Assembly: GCA_015060485.1 (NCBI GenBank) | Contig: SUYI01000032.1 | Span: 1 to 44,015 of the forward strand | Direction: 5' to 3' | DNA from: Prevotella sp. | Lineage (GTDB): Bacteria > Bacteroidota > Bacteroidia > Bacteroidales > Bacteroidaceae | Length of the DNA: 44,015 bases | In this document: positions 20,835 to 28,962 of the stretch, in pieces | Layout: each line of letters starts with the position of its first letter | Position numbering within the stretch: the stretch's first letter is position 1 | Position numbers and translations under genes: made by a program | Notes under the pieces: model-generated | Seen by the model: only the letters and a program-made list of their open reading frames with translations | Database searches by the model: none | What the model was told of the DNA's origin: nothing

Positions 20835-22037
20835 TCAACTTGGGTCTTTCTTGTTGACCGCCTTGCTCACATACTGGCGAGAACAGCCCAGAGCATCAGC
20901 CAGTTTCTGTAGATTAACCTCACCGCCATAGGTGTTATAGATAATCTTCAGGCTCTGTTCCTTGGTGTAGCCCTGATACATTCCACCGCTAATCTCCTGA
21001 TAGACCTTCTCGGCTGCACTCTCGAAATAAAGCATACATTGAACCGAGTGAATCATTTCATCACCTGAGATAATCTCTTTATGATAGTAATCAAAAGTCT
21101 TCTCCCATAACAGATGAGTGACGATAGTCCAACGGAGGATGATAATCTGCAACTTACTATAGACATACTGCATGTAGTCATCGGCTGAGGACTTTTTGTC
21201 TTGCAACATGTTGTAGTAAGTGCAATAGAAATCTTTAGCCTCAGGGGAAAGGGTTAGTTCCGTTGGCTCTACCTTCAACAGTTCCCTTATGAAATCAGTC
21301 CAGTAAGGCATAATGCTTTCAGAGAGTTGTTTGTCTGAATAGTACGTGACTGGAACCTTATCGGGATAAACAAATAGAATACGCTGGTTAAAGCCACTGA
21401 CCATCAACTGAGGATTGCCGAATGTCGACTTCAACAGACCTGGCTGGATACCGCCAAGAATATCCAGAAAAGGCTCTCGGATGAAAGTAGGGTCTTCGGT
21501 TTTACGGTCGATGCAGAAGCTGGTACTATCCCAGATAGAGAGCATGTTGCTGATGATGCCACTACGGTTATAGCGGTCAAAGTCATCAATCATTCCTTTG
21601 ATTTCATCACGGTATATCATCTGCGGCATAAAGGATAGTGCTTTGTAGATGGCTTCAGGGGTGGTGTCAGTGAGAGACAGTTTCTTGCAGATGGGTTTCG
21701 GCTTGTTGGTTCCATCGTCCCTATCAGTATTTCGTAGTTCTTCATAATATGCCATCACTGCTTCTTCGTTCAGTTCATTGATAGGCTTGTATAGCATCTT
21801 CACTGGGGCACTCTTATTGCTGCCGCTGGGTGCTACATGACATATCCACATAGAGGGATAGTTGGTGTACTTGCCGTCAAACAGTTTGATGGACTTGTTG
21901 ACGGCAATACTCACAATGGCATAGATGGTTGTGATAACGATGTCTGCATCACACTGATAGACATCAACAAAGTTCTTGATGATGTCTTGAATCTCAACCT
22001 GCAAACACTCAAAGGGTAAACATTGCTGGTTAATCAT
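20835..22037 (-). CDS. DUF3987 domain protein (mobile-element primase/helicase-like)
   Basis: 400 residues. DUF3987 landmarks: WICHVAPSGSNKSAPVKML (about residues 68-86, a P-loop-like GSNKS), FMPQMIYRDEIKGMIDDF (about 136-153) with the Walker-B-like acidic residues, and FLDILGGIQPGLL. The last 50 residues form an HTH (VNLQKLADALGCSRQYVSKA). DUF3987 proteins are found with primases and VirE-N domains in Bacteroidales elements and are thought to help replicate the excised circle; activity is not proven. The gene for the HTH protein at 22049 lies 11 bp upstream. Confidence 0.82.
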   Translation of the reverse strand: MINQQCLPFECLQVEIQDIIKNFVDVYQCDADIVITTIYAIVSIAVNKSIKLFDGKYTNYPSMWICHVAPSGSNKSAPVKMLYKPINELNEEAVMAYYEELRNTDRDDGTNKPKPICKKLSLTDTTPEAIYKALSFMPQMIYRDEIKGMIDDFDRYNRSGIISNMLSIWDSTSFCIDRKTEDPTFIREPFLDILGGIQPGLLKSTFGNPQLMVSGFNQRILFVYPDKVPVTYYSDKQLSESIMPYWTDFIRELLKVEPTELTLSPEAKDFYCTYYNMLQDKKSSADDYMQYVYSKLQIIILRWTIVTHLLWEKTFDYYHKEIISGDEMIHSVQCMLYFESAAEKVYQEISGGMYQGYTKEQSLKIIYNTYGGEVNLQKLADALGCSRQYVSKAVNKKDPS

Positions 22038-22048
22038 AGTACAGACGA

Positions 22049-22405
22049 TTAGCGGTTACTACTGGGCAGATGATGAACTCGCTGCCGAATCTCTTTCAGC
22101 ATCTCTTCGGAATTGATGCCATAGCAGTCTTGTTTCCCTCCCTCAATCCATTTGTATAGTTCATCCTCATAGAAGTAGAGTTTATTTCCTCTTTTGTAGT
22201 GGGGGATGATACCTTTACGGGCATTGGCATAGATGGTGGGCTTTGCCTTACCAGTAATACGCATGGCTCCTTGAATGTCGGTGAGGACATGGCGGTTAGA
22301 TACTGATGACTGCTCAATAGGAGTAGTCATTTTAGACAACTCATAAACGAGTTGTGTAAGCTGATCGACTTTCTCTGTCAGATTCTGAATTTGTTGTTCT
22401 AACAT
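22049..22405 (-). CDS. excisionase-like HTH (MerR/HTH_17 type) protein
   Basis: 118 residues. A short coiled coil (residues 1-25, LEQQIQNLTEKVDQLTQLVY) precedes a winged HTH: VLTDIQGAMRITGKAKPTIY, then IIPHYKRGNKLYFYEDELYKWIE. This is the common small DNA-binding protein next to DUF3987 genes in Bacteroidales elements, comparable to excisionases. Upstream lies a 37-bp sequence that is repeated in front of the integrase gene, with ATAAACT units 10-11 bp apart, so this protein may bind both places. Confidence 0.82.
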   Translation of the reverse strand: MLEQQIQNLTEKVDQLTQLVYELSKMTTPIEQSSVSNRHVLTDIQGAMRITGKAKPTIYANARKGIIPHYKRGNKLYFYEDELYKWIEGGKQDCYGINSEEMLKEIRQRVHHLPSSNR

Positions 22406-22461
22406 TTTTTATCCTGTCCCTTTAGTGGAACATCGCTGCAAAGGAACAGGGTTTATCAACG

Positions 22462-22498
22462 GTATATCCAAATACCGCTATAAACTAAAATAAACTGG
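22462..22498. repeat. copy 1 of a repeated cis element with ATAAACT units
   Basis: GTATATCC, ATACCGC and ATAAACT units, matching 24753-24790 with one indel and five substitutions. ATAAACT occurs at 22481 and 22491 and again at 22502, i.e. 10-11 bp apart. It is just upstream of the HTH gene at 22049. Confidence 0.7.
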
Positions 22499-22539
22499 GA
22501 ATAAACTATACTGTTGAGCTTATTCCCAGTGATTATAGG

Positions 22540-23394
22540 TTATATTTGCTTGATAAGTTCTTCTGTAATATGACCGCTGAATTTCTTCGATATACTGCGG
22601 TTGTCACCCCAGCATACTTTAGGGATTGGAATAGATGGATTTTTTGACTCGCTTGAAGTCAACTTTGTTGTAACGGTACTGAATTCTACGTCTCTCAACT
22701 GGTAGGGGAATACATCTTTTATGAAAGTCGCTCCAAAGACATTAGACTTTTTGAGGAAGAACTTCACGACAAAGCCAATGTGGTATATGTCTTCCGTTTT
22801 AAGAGAACTGAATTTTGATGTAGCCTTAACCTCAAAGGGAAGACACGTCTTATGTCCATCCACAATCAAATCCAATGCCCGATTATCAATAGCCAGGTAA
22901 ATATCCTCCAATACTATCTGGGCATCCTCATCGGGCAGATACTTCCTTACGTATTTCTCCACGTAAGTATAGTAGAACTTCTTATACATCATAGTCTCTT
23001 TTTGGTTGGCTTTACTAATCGTATCAGGAACAGAAGGGGAAAGAACAGACGGAACTTCTTCCACCTTATTATATATAGTAGGCTCCGCTGTATGAGGTTC
23101 TTCAGAAGGCTTGTTTTCTTCTGCGGACTTGACAGGTGGTGGGAGAAGAAGTATCTGTTTGGTTGGCTTTTTCTTTCCCTTTAGCCTTTTCAGGCTGTCT
23201 GGCATAACGTATAAGCCGAAGTACAGCATTGCAGAAATACAGCCAGTTCCCGTCACATAGTAAAGGAAACTTGGGAAAAACAACATGTCTTTATACTGAA
23301 CCCAGTACACCAATGGTAACGTCATTGCTAAAGCTGGCCCTATTATAATAGTGCTTACAAACAGTGTCTTGTGAAAATACTCGTCGATATTCAT
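22540..23394 (-). CDS. membrane-anchored protein with a possible nuclease-like domain
   Basis: 284 residues: two N-terminal membrane helices (about residues 11-30 and 38-62), a basic patch (LKRLKGKKKPTK), a Pro/Ser/Glu-rich linker to about 130 and a soluble C-terminal domain with YLAIDNRALDLIVDGHKTCL then PFEVKATSKF. The D-x(n)-E-x-K spacing (IVDG...PFEVKA) is reminiscent of a PD-(D/E)XK fold, but this is only a visual match. A -7 box TACCTTTG lies at 23421-23428. No family recognised. Element backbone or defence cargo. Confidence 0.6.
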   Translation of the reverse strand: MNIDEYFHKTLFVSTIIIGPALAMTLPLVYWVQYKDMLFFPSFLYYVTGTGCISAMLYFGLYVMPDSLKRLKGKKKPTKQILLLPPPVKSAEENKPSEEPHTAEPTIYNKVEEVPSVLSPSVPDTISKANQKETMMYKKFYYTYVEKYVRKYLPDEDAQIVLEDIYLAIDNRALDLIVDGHKTCLPFEVKATSKFSSLKTEDIYHIGFVVKFFLKKSNVFGATFIKDVFPYQLRDVEFSTVTTKLTSSESKNPSIPIPKVCWGDNRSISKKFSGHITEELIKQI

Positions 23395-23567
23395 ATCTCG
23401 TTATCCTAAAAAGTTGACTGCAAAGGTACTGCTTTTTAGTGATAACGAGTAATGATTTGTGCTAAAAATATACTTTTCATTCACAAAATCAAGTCTTATC
23501 CTTCGTCTCATAATTACTTGAGACAAAGGATGATAGGACTTGATAGTTAATGATTTCGTATGCTCTG

Positions 23568-24680
23568 CTATTTCAGAGAAATGAGTTCAGAAGCCTTGCG
23601 CTTGTTTGCATCGTTTAAGTCTGCATATATCTGTGTCGTGGACACATTCTTATGACCGAGCATCTTCGAAACAGTATAGATGGGGGTACCCATGCTTACT
23701 TCAAGGGATGCAAAAGTTCGACGGAGACAGTGGAAAGTGATGTGCTTGTCGATGCCTGCGGCTTTTATCCATTCCTTCAGGTTGTAGCTGACAATACTGT
23801 AGCTTAGTCCTTTGAAAACCGTTCCTGTACTACGTTCACCACAGAGTTCGTAGGCTTCTTCGCTAATTGGAAGAGTATCTTCGGTACCAGTTTTCTTGAT
23901 GCGATATTGGATAACATAGCCTCCATCGTTGCCAATGCGAAGATTCTCCCATTTCAGTCTTAGTACGTCGCTGATACGTAAGCCTGTCAAACCCGCAAAC
24001 AGTGTAGCCTGTTTTACTGCAGGAATCCTGCATGGTGTCTTATTCAATTTCTTCAACTCACCAAGAGTAAGCGATTCCTTATGGGTATCAAGAGTGTCAA
24101 TCTTGTCAAGATACTCACTGATATTCTCGTTCAGCCACTTCTCCCTGTAGGCATGATACAATAGTTCTCTGAAGGTAGAATAGTAGCTGGCAGCGGAATT
24201 CTGACTAAGCATCTGTTTGGTGTGCTTCAGTTGATGGGCATTGAGAAGATACTCACGGAATCCACGGCATAGTTCAATAGTGACCTCGCCAAAGGTACAT
24301 TTGCCGTTGACGTACTTTGAAAAATGCTTGTACACAATGCCCCATCTGTCATGCTTTACTCTACATTTCTCCTTGAAGTAGGTGAGGAAGTCAGCCTTTT
24401 GCTTTGTCTTGTCGAGGAATCCGAACTGCTCATTGATGAGCGACTGCACACGAATGCATCGAATACCCTCTGCCTTCATACGCATGTCCTTATTAAACTC
24501 CATCTCCATCTGGTTCTTTGGATTGGCATAGATGTAAATGCCAAGATACTCCCGTCGAGACGGTTTCATAGTTTTGGGGTTACGGATTGCAGGATAGTAA
24601 TCCAGATAGAGTGAAATCATTCCGTTTTTGAGCTTAGCCTGGCGAACGGTTACCTTGGTACAAATGTTACTTGTGTTCAT
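23568..24680 (-). CDS. tyrosine recombinase (integrase)
   Basis: 370 residues, the usual length of Bacteroidetes integrases with an Arm-binding N-terminus (TVRQAKLKNGMISLYLDYYP), a SAM-like core-binding domain (about 95-190) and a catalytic domain. Catalytic residues: Arg235 (GLTGLRISD), His317 and Arg320 (HCLRRTF), His343 (LGHKNVS) and nucleophile Tyr352 (TQIYADL). It would integrate and excise the element at the mnmE 3' end. A TAATTTTG box lies at 24730-24737, next to the repeated ATAAACT element, suggesting control by one of the HTH proteins. Confidence 0.93.
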   Translation of the reverse strand: MNTSNICTKVTVRQAKLKNGMISLYLDYYPAIRNPKTMKPSRREYLGIYIYANPKNQMEMEFNKDMRMKAEGIRCIRVQSLINEQFGFLDKTKQKADFLTYFKEKCRVKHDRWGIVYKHFSKYVNGKCTFGEVTIELCRGFREYLLNAHQLKHTKQMLSQNSAASYYSTFRELLYHAYREKWLNENISEYLDKIDTLDTHKESLTLGELKKLNKTPCRIPAVKQATLFAGLTGLRISDVLRLKWENLRIGNDGGYVIQYRIKKTGTEDTLPISEEAYELCGERSTGTVFKGLSYSIVSYNLKEWIKAAGIDKHITFHCLRRTFASLEVSMGTPIYTVSKMLGHKNVSTTQIYADLNDANKRKASELISLK

Positions 24681-24752
24681 AATGCTTTATTTTTTAATGC
24701 GTTATACTTCTATTTTGAAAATCTGGCTGCAAAATTAGGGAGAGTATCGTCA

Positions 24753-24790
24753 GTATATCCTTATACCGCCATAAACTTACAATAAACTGG
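24753..24790. repeat. copy 2 of the repeated cis element, upstream of the integrase
   Basis: Same units as 22462-22498: GTATATCC, ATACCGC, then ATAAACT at 24771 and 24782 (11 bp apart). It lies between the end of the seven-HTH gene and the integrase promoter box. Confidence 0.7.
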
Positions 24791-24793
24791 ATT

Positions 24794-26302
24794 TTAGGAT
24801 GGATCTGTTGGCAACTCATCACATTTAGCCGGTACAATACCTTGCTTCCGTTCCTCGATGATACGGTTGAAATCATGTAAACTGAGTTTGATGAACTTGC
24901 CACACCTCTTCTTTGGCACATGATAGAAGCGGATAACCTCTCTTACCTGATGGACAGTCATCTGATACATAGACATTAGTTCCTCAACGGTCTTGAAATC
25001 GTCTTCTGGTTGAAGAATGTTCTTCTCCTTATCAACATGCAGTTTTGAATAGTAGGGCTTTGTGCCGACATACTTTCTGGGGATATGATGCTTGCAGACG
25101 AATGTTGTTACTTGCTTGTACGTCATGCCGTATTTCGATTGGATTTCTTCGCTGGAGTACCATTCTGTCAGTTCTGGGGTGGGATTGTCCTTAATGAAAT
25201 AATTGTCGATGCCAGTCTTGGGGAAGCATTTCTTATCCCCAATTGTAAAGACATCTATGTTCTGCGCTTTGGCAATACGGTAGATGGTCGTTTCCTTGAC
25301 CTTGTACTTCTCAATAATCTCATCAGTGGTGTAGAAAGGACTGGGTTCTTGTGGCTTGGGTGCTTCAGAGAGGTGGCTTGCCTGGTATCGTTTTACAAAT
25401 GCATCCCAGTCAGTCCTCAGTATCAGCAACAGTCCGTTGACTCTCTTCACACTTAGCTTTTCGTTCTTGACATAGTAACGAACTTGGGATGTTGAGAAAC
25501 TGCTGCTTTTGACAATGTCCTGAACGGTGTAGTAGTTGCCATCTGGTATTTTGGCAAGTCGTTTGAGGTTGTCAATATGACTCTTTGAGAAGTAAGTGAT
25601 GTTCTGAAACTGGATGCGTGGCACATTATGCCGAAGGGCATATTTGTTTAGAGCAGCCCGCTTCATCCCGTAAATCTCCTCTATCTGCTTGGCATTATAC
25701 CAGTCTTTCTGGTCATATTGCACGAGCAGTTCTGCGAAATGCACGTCAACGTCTTTCTTCTTCCAGAAAGTTCTTCTCCCTTCAATGATTTGGGGAATAC
25801 CGAACTGTTCACATCTACGGAATACCGTTCGCTTACTGATCTTGAATTTCTCCATCATCTCTTTGAGGGAATAATAGTCATTATGAGTTTTCTTTCCCTT
25901 TTGGATGTTGCCTCGCTTCTTATAGGATGGGGCTTCATCGAAGAGTTTTTCAATGTCGCTCCTTCTGATGATGGTCTTTCCTCGAAATTGTTTTGCCTTC
26001 AGTTCATGTTGCCCAAGATAATTGTAGATAGTACTTCGGCAAACGCCAAGAAGCTCTGCAGTCTCTAACGGAGACAGAAACTGTTTATCCTTCAGCGTGT
26101 CATTGAACTGCTTCTTCTCGTCAACTCTTCTTGATAAGGTACTCAAATCGATAGTGCTGTCGGGAGGTGTGCACTTGCCTGATTGCACATTTCTCTTGTA
26201 CCTATAAGCCTGATTGCAACATTTACTGCTGCAAAACCTTGCTGTGACCATCTGACCAATGAAGGTCTTATGACACCATTCGCATTTCTTAACTATTTCC
26301 AT
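24794..26302 (-). CDS. zinc-ribbon-like protein with seven tandem excisionase-type HTH domains
   Basis: 502 residues from MEIVKKCEWCHKTF. Residues 7-28 form a probable zinc site (CEWC, then CSSKCC). Seven similar winged-HTH units follow, each opening with an aromatic residue and a S/T-x-x-E helix and closing with a basic beta-hairpin: about 75-122, 143-189, 201-247, 257-304, 323-369, 381-427 and 436-483. Examples of the first helix are FLSPLETAELLGV, YYSLKEMMEKFKI, WYNAKQIEEIYGM and WYSSEEIQSKYGM. It lies between the integrase and the att site, the usual place for a directionality factor. I know single-HTH excisionases, not a seven-unit chain with known function. The upstream in-frame extension overlaps iteron DNA and is not used. 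Confidence 0.85.
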   Translation of the reverse strand: MEIVKKCEWCHKTFIGQMVTARFCSSKCCNQAYRYKRNVQSGKCTPPDSTIDLSTLSRRVDEKKQFNDTLKDKQFLSPLETAELLGVCRSTIYNYLGQHELKAKQFRGKTIIRRSDIEKLFDEAPSYKKRGNIQKGKKTHNDYYSLKEMMEKFKISKRTVFRRCEQFGIPQIIEGRRTFWKKKDVDVHFAELLVQYDQKDWYNAKQIEEIYGMKRAALNKYALRHNVPRIQFQNITYFSKSHIDNLKRLAKIPDGNYYTVQDIVKSSSFSTSQVRYYVKNEKLSVKRVNGLLLILRTDWDAFVKRYQASHLSEAPKPQEPSPFYTTDEIIEKYKVKETTIYRIAKAQNIDVFTIGDKKCFPKTGIDNYFIKDNPTPELTEWYSSEEIQSKYGMTYKQVTTFVCKHHIPRKYVGTKPYYSKLHVDKEKNILQPEDDFKTVEELMSMYQMTVHQVREVIRFYHVPKKRCGKFIKLSLHDFNRIIEERKQGIVPAKCDELPTDPS

Positions 26303-26308
26303 ATGTCT

Positions 26309-26506
26309 ATTTTTGTACGTTATTATTCCTGTTTTCTGTCCAACTCTGTCCAAGTCTGTCTAAATGTGTCCAAATGTGTCCAAAGTGTGCCACACGAGGA
26401 CATCGTTTAACAATCCAATGGTGTCCAACGTGTGCCAGTCGGAGACATTGAGTGAGCATGTGCCAACGTTGGGATTTTCCCAAACGTACAAATAACGTAC
26501 AAAAAT
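26309..26506. repeat. 10-bp-phased iteron array inside a perfect 16-bp inverted repeat
   Basis: GTCCAA-type units start at 26338, 26348, 26358 (GTCTAA), 26368 and 26378, exactly 10 bp apart; variants GTGCCA at 26387, 26432 and 26460 and GTCCAA at 26423. The whole is enclosed by ATTTTTGTACGTTATT (26309-26324) and its exact reverse complement (26491-26506). CGTACAA also recurs 11 bp apart at 26484 and 26495. No gene in 26303-26642. Confidence 0.85.
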
Positions 26507-26517
26507 GAGCGAAAAAA

Positions 26518-26546
26518 ATATCATCAACGATTAACGCTGATGATAT
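26518..26546. promoter_or_regulatory. 9-bp stem hairpin near the right end of the element
   Basis: ATATCATCA (26518-26526) pairs with TGATGATAT (26538-26546). The loop holds CGATTAAC, whose reverse complement GTTAATCG is at 26612-26619 next to the att site; this could be an integrase arm site pair. Confidence 0.55.
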
Positions 26547-26630
26547 TGCGGGTGTGGAATTGCTTGGAAATAAACGATTTATGTCATATCTTGTAATATC
26601 GAGTGATGACTGTTAATCGTATTCTACTTT

Positions 26631-26658
26631 CCCACGCAGAATCTACTTTCCCACGCAG
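26631..26658. repeat. right attachment site of the element, overlapping the mnmE stop
   Basis: It begins CCCACGCAGAATCTACTTTC and is identical to 10465-10492. The 19-bp unit TCTACTTTCCCACGCAGAA occurs twice in tandem here (26623-26660), so the mnmE terminal codons are present in two successive copies. Confidence 0.85.
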
Positions 26659-28034
26659 AAATGGGAGAAAATGTTATTAAGCACTTCCTGGGGTAGGATG
26701 ATGCCTTTGTCGCCTGTGATTTGGGCAAGGTCTTCTATAACCAGTTTCAAATCCTCGGCTATCAAATCATCACTGAGGTCATCATGCAGTCCTGCTAAAA
26801 CACGGGCGAGATTGCTATGGGCTCGGGTCAGGGCATCATATTGGCGGGCGGAACTGACAATGACATCAGAGTAGGAAAGGGCAGGGATGTCGGCAGCTTG
26901 GTAGATGGCGGACTCTAAATCTCCTAAGTTCGTGCCGAACTTGGCGGAGATGGATAAGAGGTGAGAGGTGTGAGGTGTGAGGTGAGAAAATAGCTTGTCG
27001 GCTGAATTGTCTCCCAGCTTATCTATCTTGTTCTGGATGATTATCAAGGATTTATCCTGGCAGCGGTCTTGCATATCCACCATTTCAGATTCACTGGGCA
27101 GGGCATCGATGAGCCAGAGGACGATGCGGGCTTTGTCGATGGCGGCATAGGTGCGCTGGATGCCGATTTGCTCTACCTCGTCGGCTGTTTGGCGGATGCC
27201 GGCAGTGTCTATGAAGCGGAAGGTGACGCCATGGATGTCGATGGTGTCTTCGATGGTGTCGCGGGTCGTACCGTGTATGTCGGAGACAATGGCGCGGTCG
27301 TCTTTCAAGAGTGCGTTGAGCAGGGTGGACTTGCCCACATTGGTCTTGCCGACAATGGCGACGGGAATGCCTTGCTTGAGGGCTTGTCCGGTTTCGAAGG
27401 AGCGTGCCAGGCGGTGTAGGTGGCTCTCAATATGACAGGCTAATTCCAATAGTTCGGAGCGGTCGGCAAATTCGAGGTCTTCGTGGTCGGAGAAGTCGAG
27501 TTCGAGTTCGAGGAGCGACGTGAGTTTCAGCAGTTGTTCGCGCAGACGGGCGAGCTCGGAGGAGAAATGGCCTCGGAGTTGGCTCATGGCCATCTGATGG
27601 GTGGCTTTATTGGTGGAAGCAATGAGGTCGGCCACGGCTTCGGCTTGCGAGAGGTCCATCTTGCCATTGAGATAGGCACGCATGGTGTATTCACCGGGTT
27701 CGGCCATGCGGCAGCCGTTCTGTATCAGAAGCTCTAATACCTTGTTTAATATATAGCGCGAGCCGTGACAGGAGATTTCCACCGAGTCTTCGCCAGTGTA
27801 GGAGTGTGGGGCGCGGAAGACGGAAACCATCACTTCGTCGATGAGGTTTGAGGTTTGAGGTTTGAGGTTTGAGGTTTTGTCGATGATGCGGGTGAAACGG
27901 ATGGTGTTGGGAGCAACATCGTGACAACGGACGGAGCAAATGGCGGAAACCGCGTCAAAGGCCTGAGGGCCTGAGACGCGGATGATTCCGAGTGCGCCAC
28001 CTGGTGCAGTGGCGAGTGCGCAGATAGTATCCAT
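26643..28034 (-). CDS. mnmE: tRNA modification GTPase MnmE
   Basis: 463 residues from MDTICALATAPGGALGIIRV, the typical MnmE start; the frame upstream is heptad-repeat DNA. Features: N-terminal THF-binding domain, helical domain, G domain with VAIVGKTNVGKSTLLNALL, DTAGIR (switch II) and NKID, and the conserved C-terminus FCVGK whose Cys is essential. With MnmG it modifies U34 of tRNAs. Two heptanucleotide arrays are inserted in frame: SNLKPQTSNL near residue 55 and HLTPHTSHLL in the G domain, both probably in surface loops. The last codons form the att site of the adjoining element; the reading frame was preserved on integration. Confidence 0.96.
   Translation of the reverse strand: MDTICALATAPGGALGIIRVSGPQAFDAVSAICSVRCHDVAPNTIRFTRIIDKTSNLKPQTSNLIDEVMVSVFRAPHSYTGEDSVEISCHGSRYILNKVLELLIQNGCRMAEPGEYTMRAYLNGKMDLSQAEAVADLIASTNKATHQMAMSQLRGHFSSELARLREQLLKLTSLLELELDFSDHEDLEFADRSELLELACHIESHLHRLARSFETGQALKQGIPVAIVGKTNVGKSTLLNALLKDDRAIVSDIHGTTRDTIEDTIDIHGVTFRFIDTAGIRQTADEVEQIGIQRTYAAIDKARIVLWLIDALPSESEMVDMQDRCQDKSLIIIQNKIDKLGDNSADKLFSHLTPHTSHLLSISAKFGTNLGDLESAIYQAADIPALSYSDVIVSSARQYDALTRAHSNLARVLAGLHDDLSDDLIAEDLKLVIEDLAQITGDKGIILPQEVLNNIFSHFCVGK
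26958..26985. repeat. heptanucleotide array in mnmE (G-domain part)
   Basis: Four 7-bp units on the plus strand: GAGGTGA, GAGGTGT, GAGGTGT, GAGGTGA. Confidence 0.85.
27843..27877. repeat. heptanucleotide array in mnmE (N-terminal part)
   Basis: Five perfect GAGGTTT units on the plus strand, coding on the minus strand for the SNLKPQT stretch. Confidence 0.88.
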
Positions 28035-28085
28035 TAACCAATAACCGTTAACCAATAACCAATAACCGTTAACCAATAACCGTTA
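28031..28085. repeat. heptanucleotide array between the phosphorylase stop and the mnmE start
   Basis: Eight successive units of the type CCAATAA or CCGTTAA (plus strand) fill the gap and contain both the stop codon of the upstream gene and the ATG of mnmE. Confidence 0.88.
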
Positions 28086-28958
28086 GATGCGGTCGAGGAC
28101 CTTCTGGATGAGGGTGTCGATGGAGTTCTTGTAGTCGGTGTTCATCTTTTGGGCATATCGGTTAGCGATGACCATGCAGCACGTCATGGCGCGATGGCCC
28201 AGCAGGGATGCAAGACCGGCGAGGGCCGAGGACTCCATCTCGAAGTTACAGATCTTCATGCCTTCGTACTCGAACGACTCAATCTTCTTGTTCTGTTCGG
28301 GGTCGGCAATGTCGGCGCGCAGCTGACGACCCTGAGGACCATAGAAGCCACCACAGGCTACGGTGTAACCCTTGACCATATCGTCGCCCGCAATCTGGTT
28401 GATGAGGTCAGCATCGGCAACGGCCACATAGGGTGCACCCTTGATGGGATCCCACTGCATGTGCTCACGGAAGGCTTTCTCCATGGGGATGTCACAGACG
28501 ACATTACGTCCGGCATAGTAGTTGAGCAGGCCATCGAAGCCGATGCTCTTGACGGAAGCAATGAACGAGCCTGTGGGTGTGAAGGGCTGCAGGCCTCCGC
28601 AGGTGCCGATGCGAACCATGGTCAGCGTGCGGTGTTCCTCTTTTTCTTCGCGGGTGTTGTAGTCGATATTAGCCAGTGTGTCGAGCTCGTTGACCACGAT
28701 GTCGATGTTGTCACAGCCGATGCCGTGCGACTGGCAGGTAATGCGCTTGCCCTTGTACATACCCGTGATGGTATGGAACTCGCGACTTGATACTTCGTGT
28801 TCGATGCTATCGAAGTGGGCCGCAACAGTGTTTACACGTGCTGGGTCGCCTACGAGGATGACCTTGTCAGCCAGAAATTCGGGCTTCAGGTGGAGGTGGA
28901 AACATGATCCGTCGCCATTGATGATGAGCTCGGATTCGGGGAATGTTCTTTTTGCCAT
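28083..28958 (-). CDS. nucleoside phosphorylase (uridine phosphorylase-like)
   Basis: 291 residues of the PNP/UDP family: VILVGDPARVNTVAAHFDSI (phosphate-binding Gly-Asp-Pro-x-Arg, about residues 34-53), VRIGTCGGLQPFTPTGSFI (about 113-131) and the ribose-binding FEMESSALAGLASLLGH (about 233-249). It splits a nucleoside with phosphate into base and ribose-1-phosphate for salvage. The specificity (uridine versus others) is inferred from similarity to Udp. It is 4 bp downstream of the PD40-type gene and is followed by the heptad array and mnmE, so these three probably share one transcript. Confidence 0.9.
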   Translation of the reverse strand: MAKRTFPESELIINGDGSCFHLHLKPEFLADKVILVGDPARVNTVAAHFDSIEHEVSSREFHTITGMYKGKRITCQSHGIGCDNIDIVVNELDTLANIDYNTREEKEEHRTLTMVRIGTCGGLQPFTPTGSFIASVKSIGFDGLLNYYAGRNVVCDIPMEKAFREHMQWDPIKGAPYVAVADADLINQIAGDDMVKGYTVACGGFYGPQGRQLRADIADPEQNKKIESFEYEGMKICNFEMESSALAGLASLLGHRAMTCCMVIANRYAQKMNTDYKNSIDTLIQKVLDRI

Positions 28959-28962
28959 AGTA

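Larger units (their letters stand above)
10465..26658. mobile_element. 16.2-kb integrative mobilizable element at the 3' end of mnmE
   Basis: Identical 28-bp direct repeats bound the region (10465-10492 and 26631-26658); the right one contains the last codons and stop of mnmE. Inside are a tyrosine integrase, a MobV relaxase, a DUF3987 protein, two excisionase-like HTH proteins and cargo (arsenic-resistance transposon, DUF4160/DUF2442-type genes). No type IV secretion genes are present, so transfer would need a helper. One unit measures 16,166 bp. Confidence 0.85.

Noticed and set aside
26309..26353. N-terminal extension of the seven-HTH protein by 17 codons
   Set aside because: It is encoded by iteron and inverted-repeat DNA; the zinc-ribbon-like domain starts properly at the ATG at 26302.
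26338..26465. CRISPR array
   Set aside because: The repeat unit is only about 10 bp with no spacers of constant length, and no cas genes are present; these are phased iterons.
28149..28790. 213-codon plus-strand frame within the nucleoside phosphorylase gene
   Set aside because: Antisense shadow of a conserved enzyme, with no promoter and no recognisable domain.
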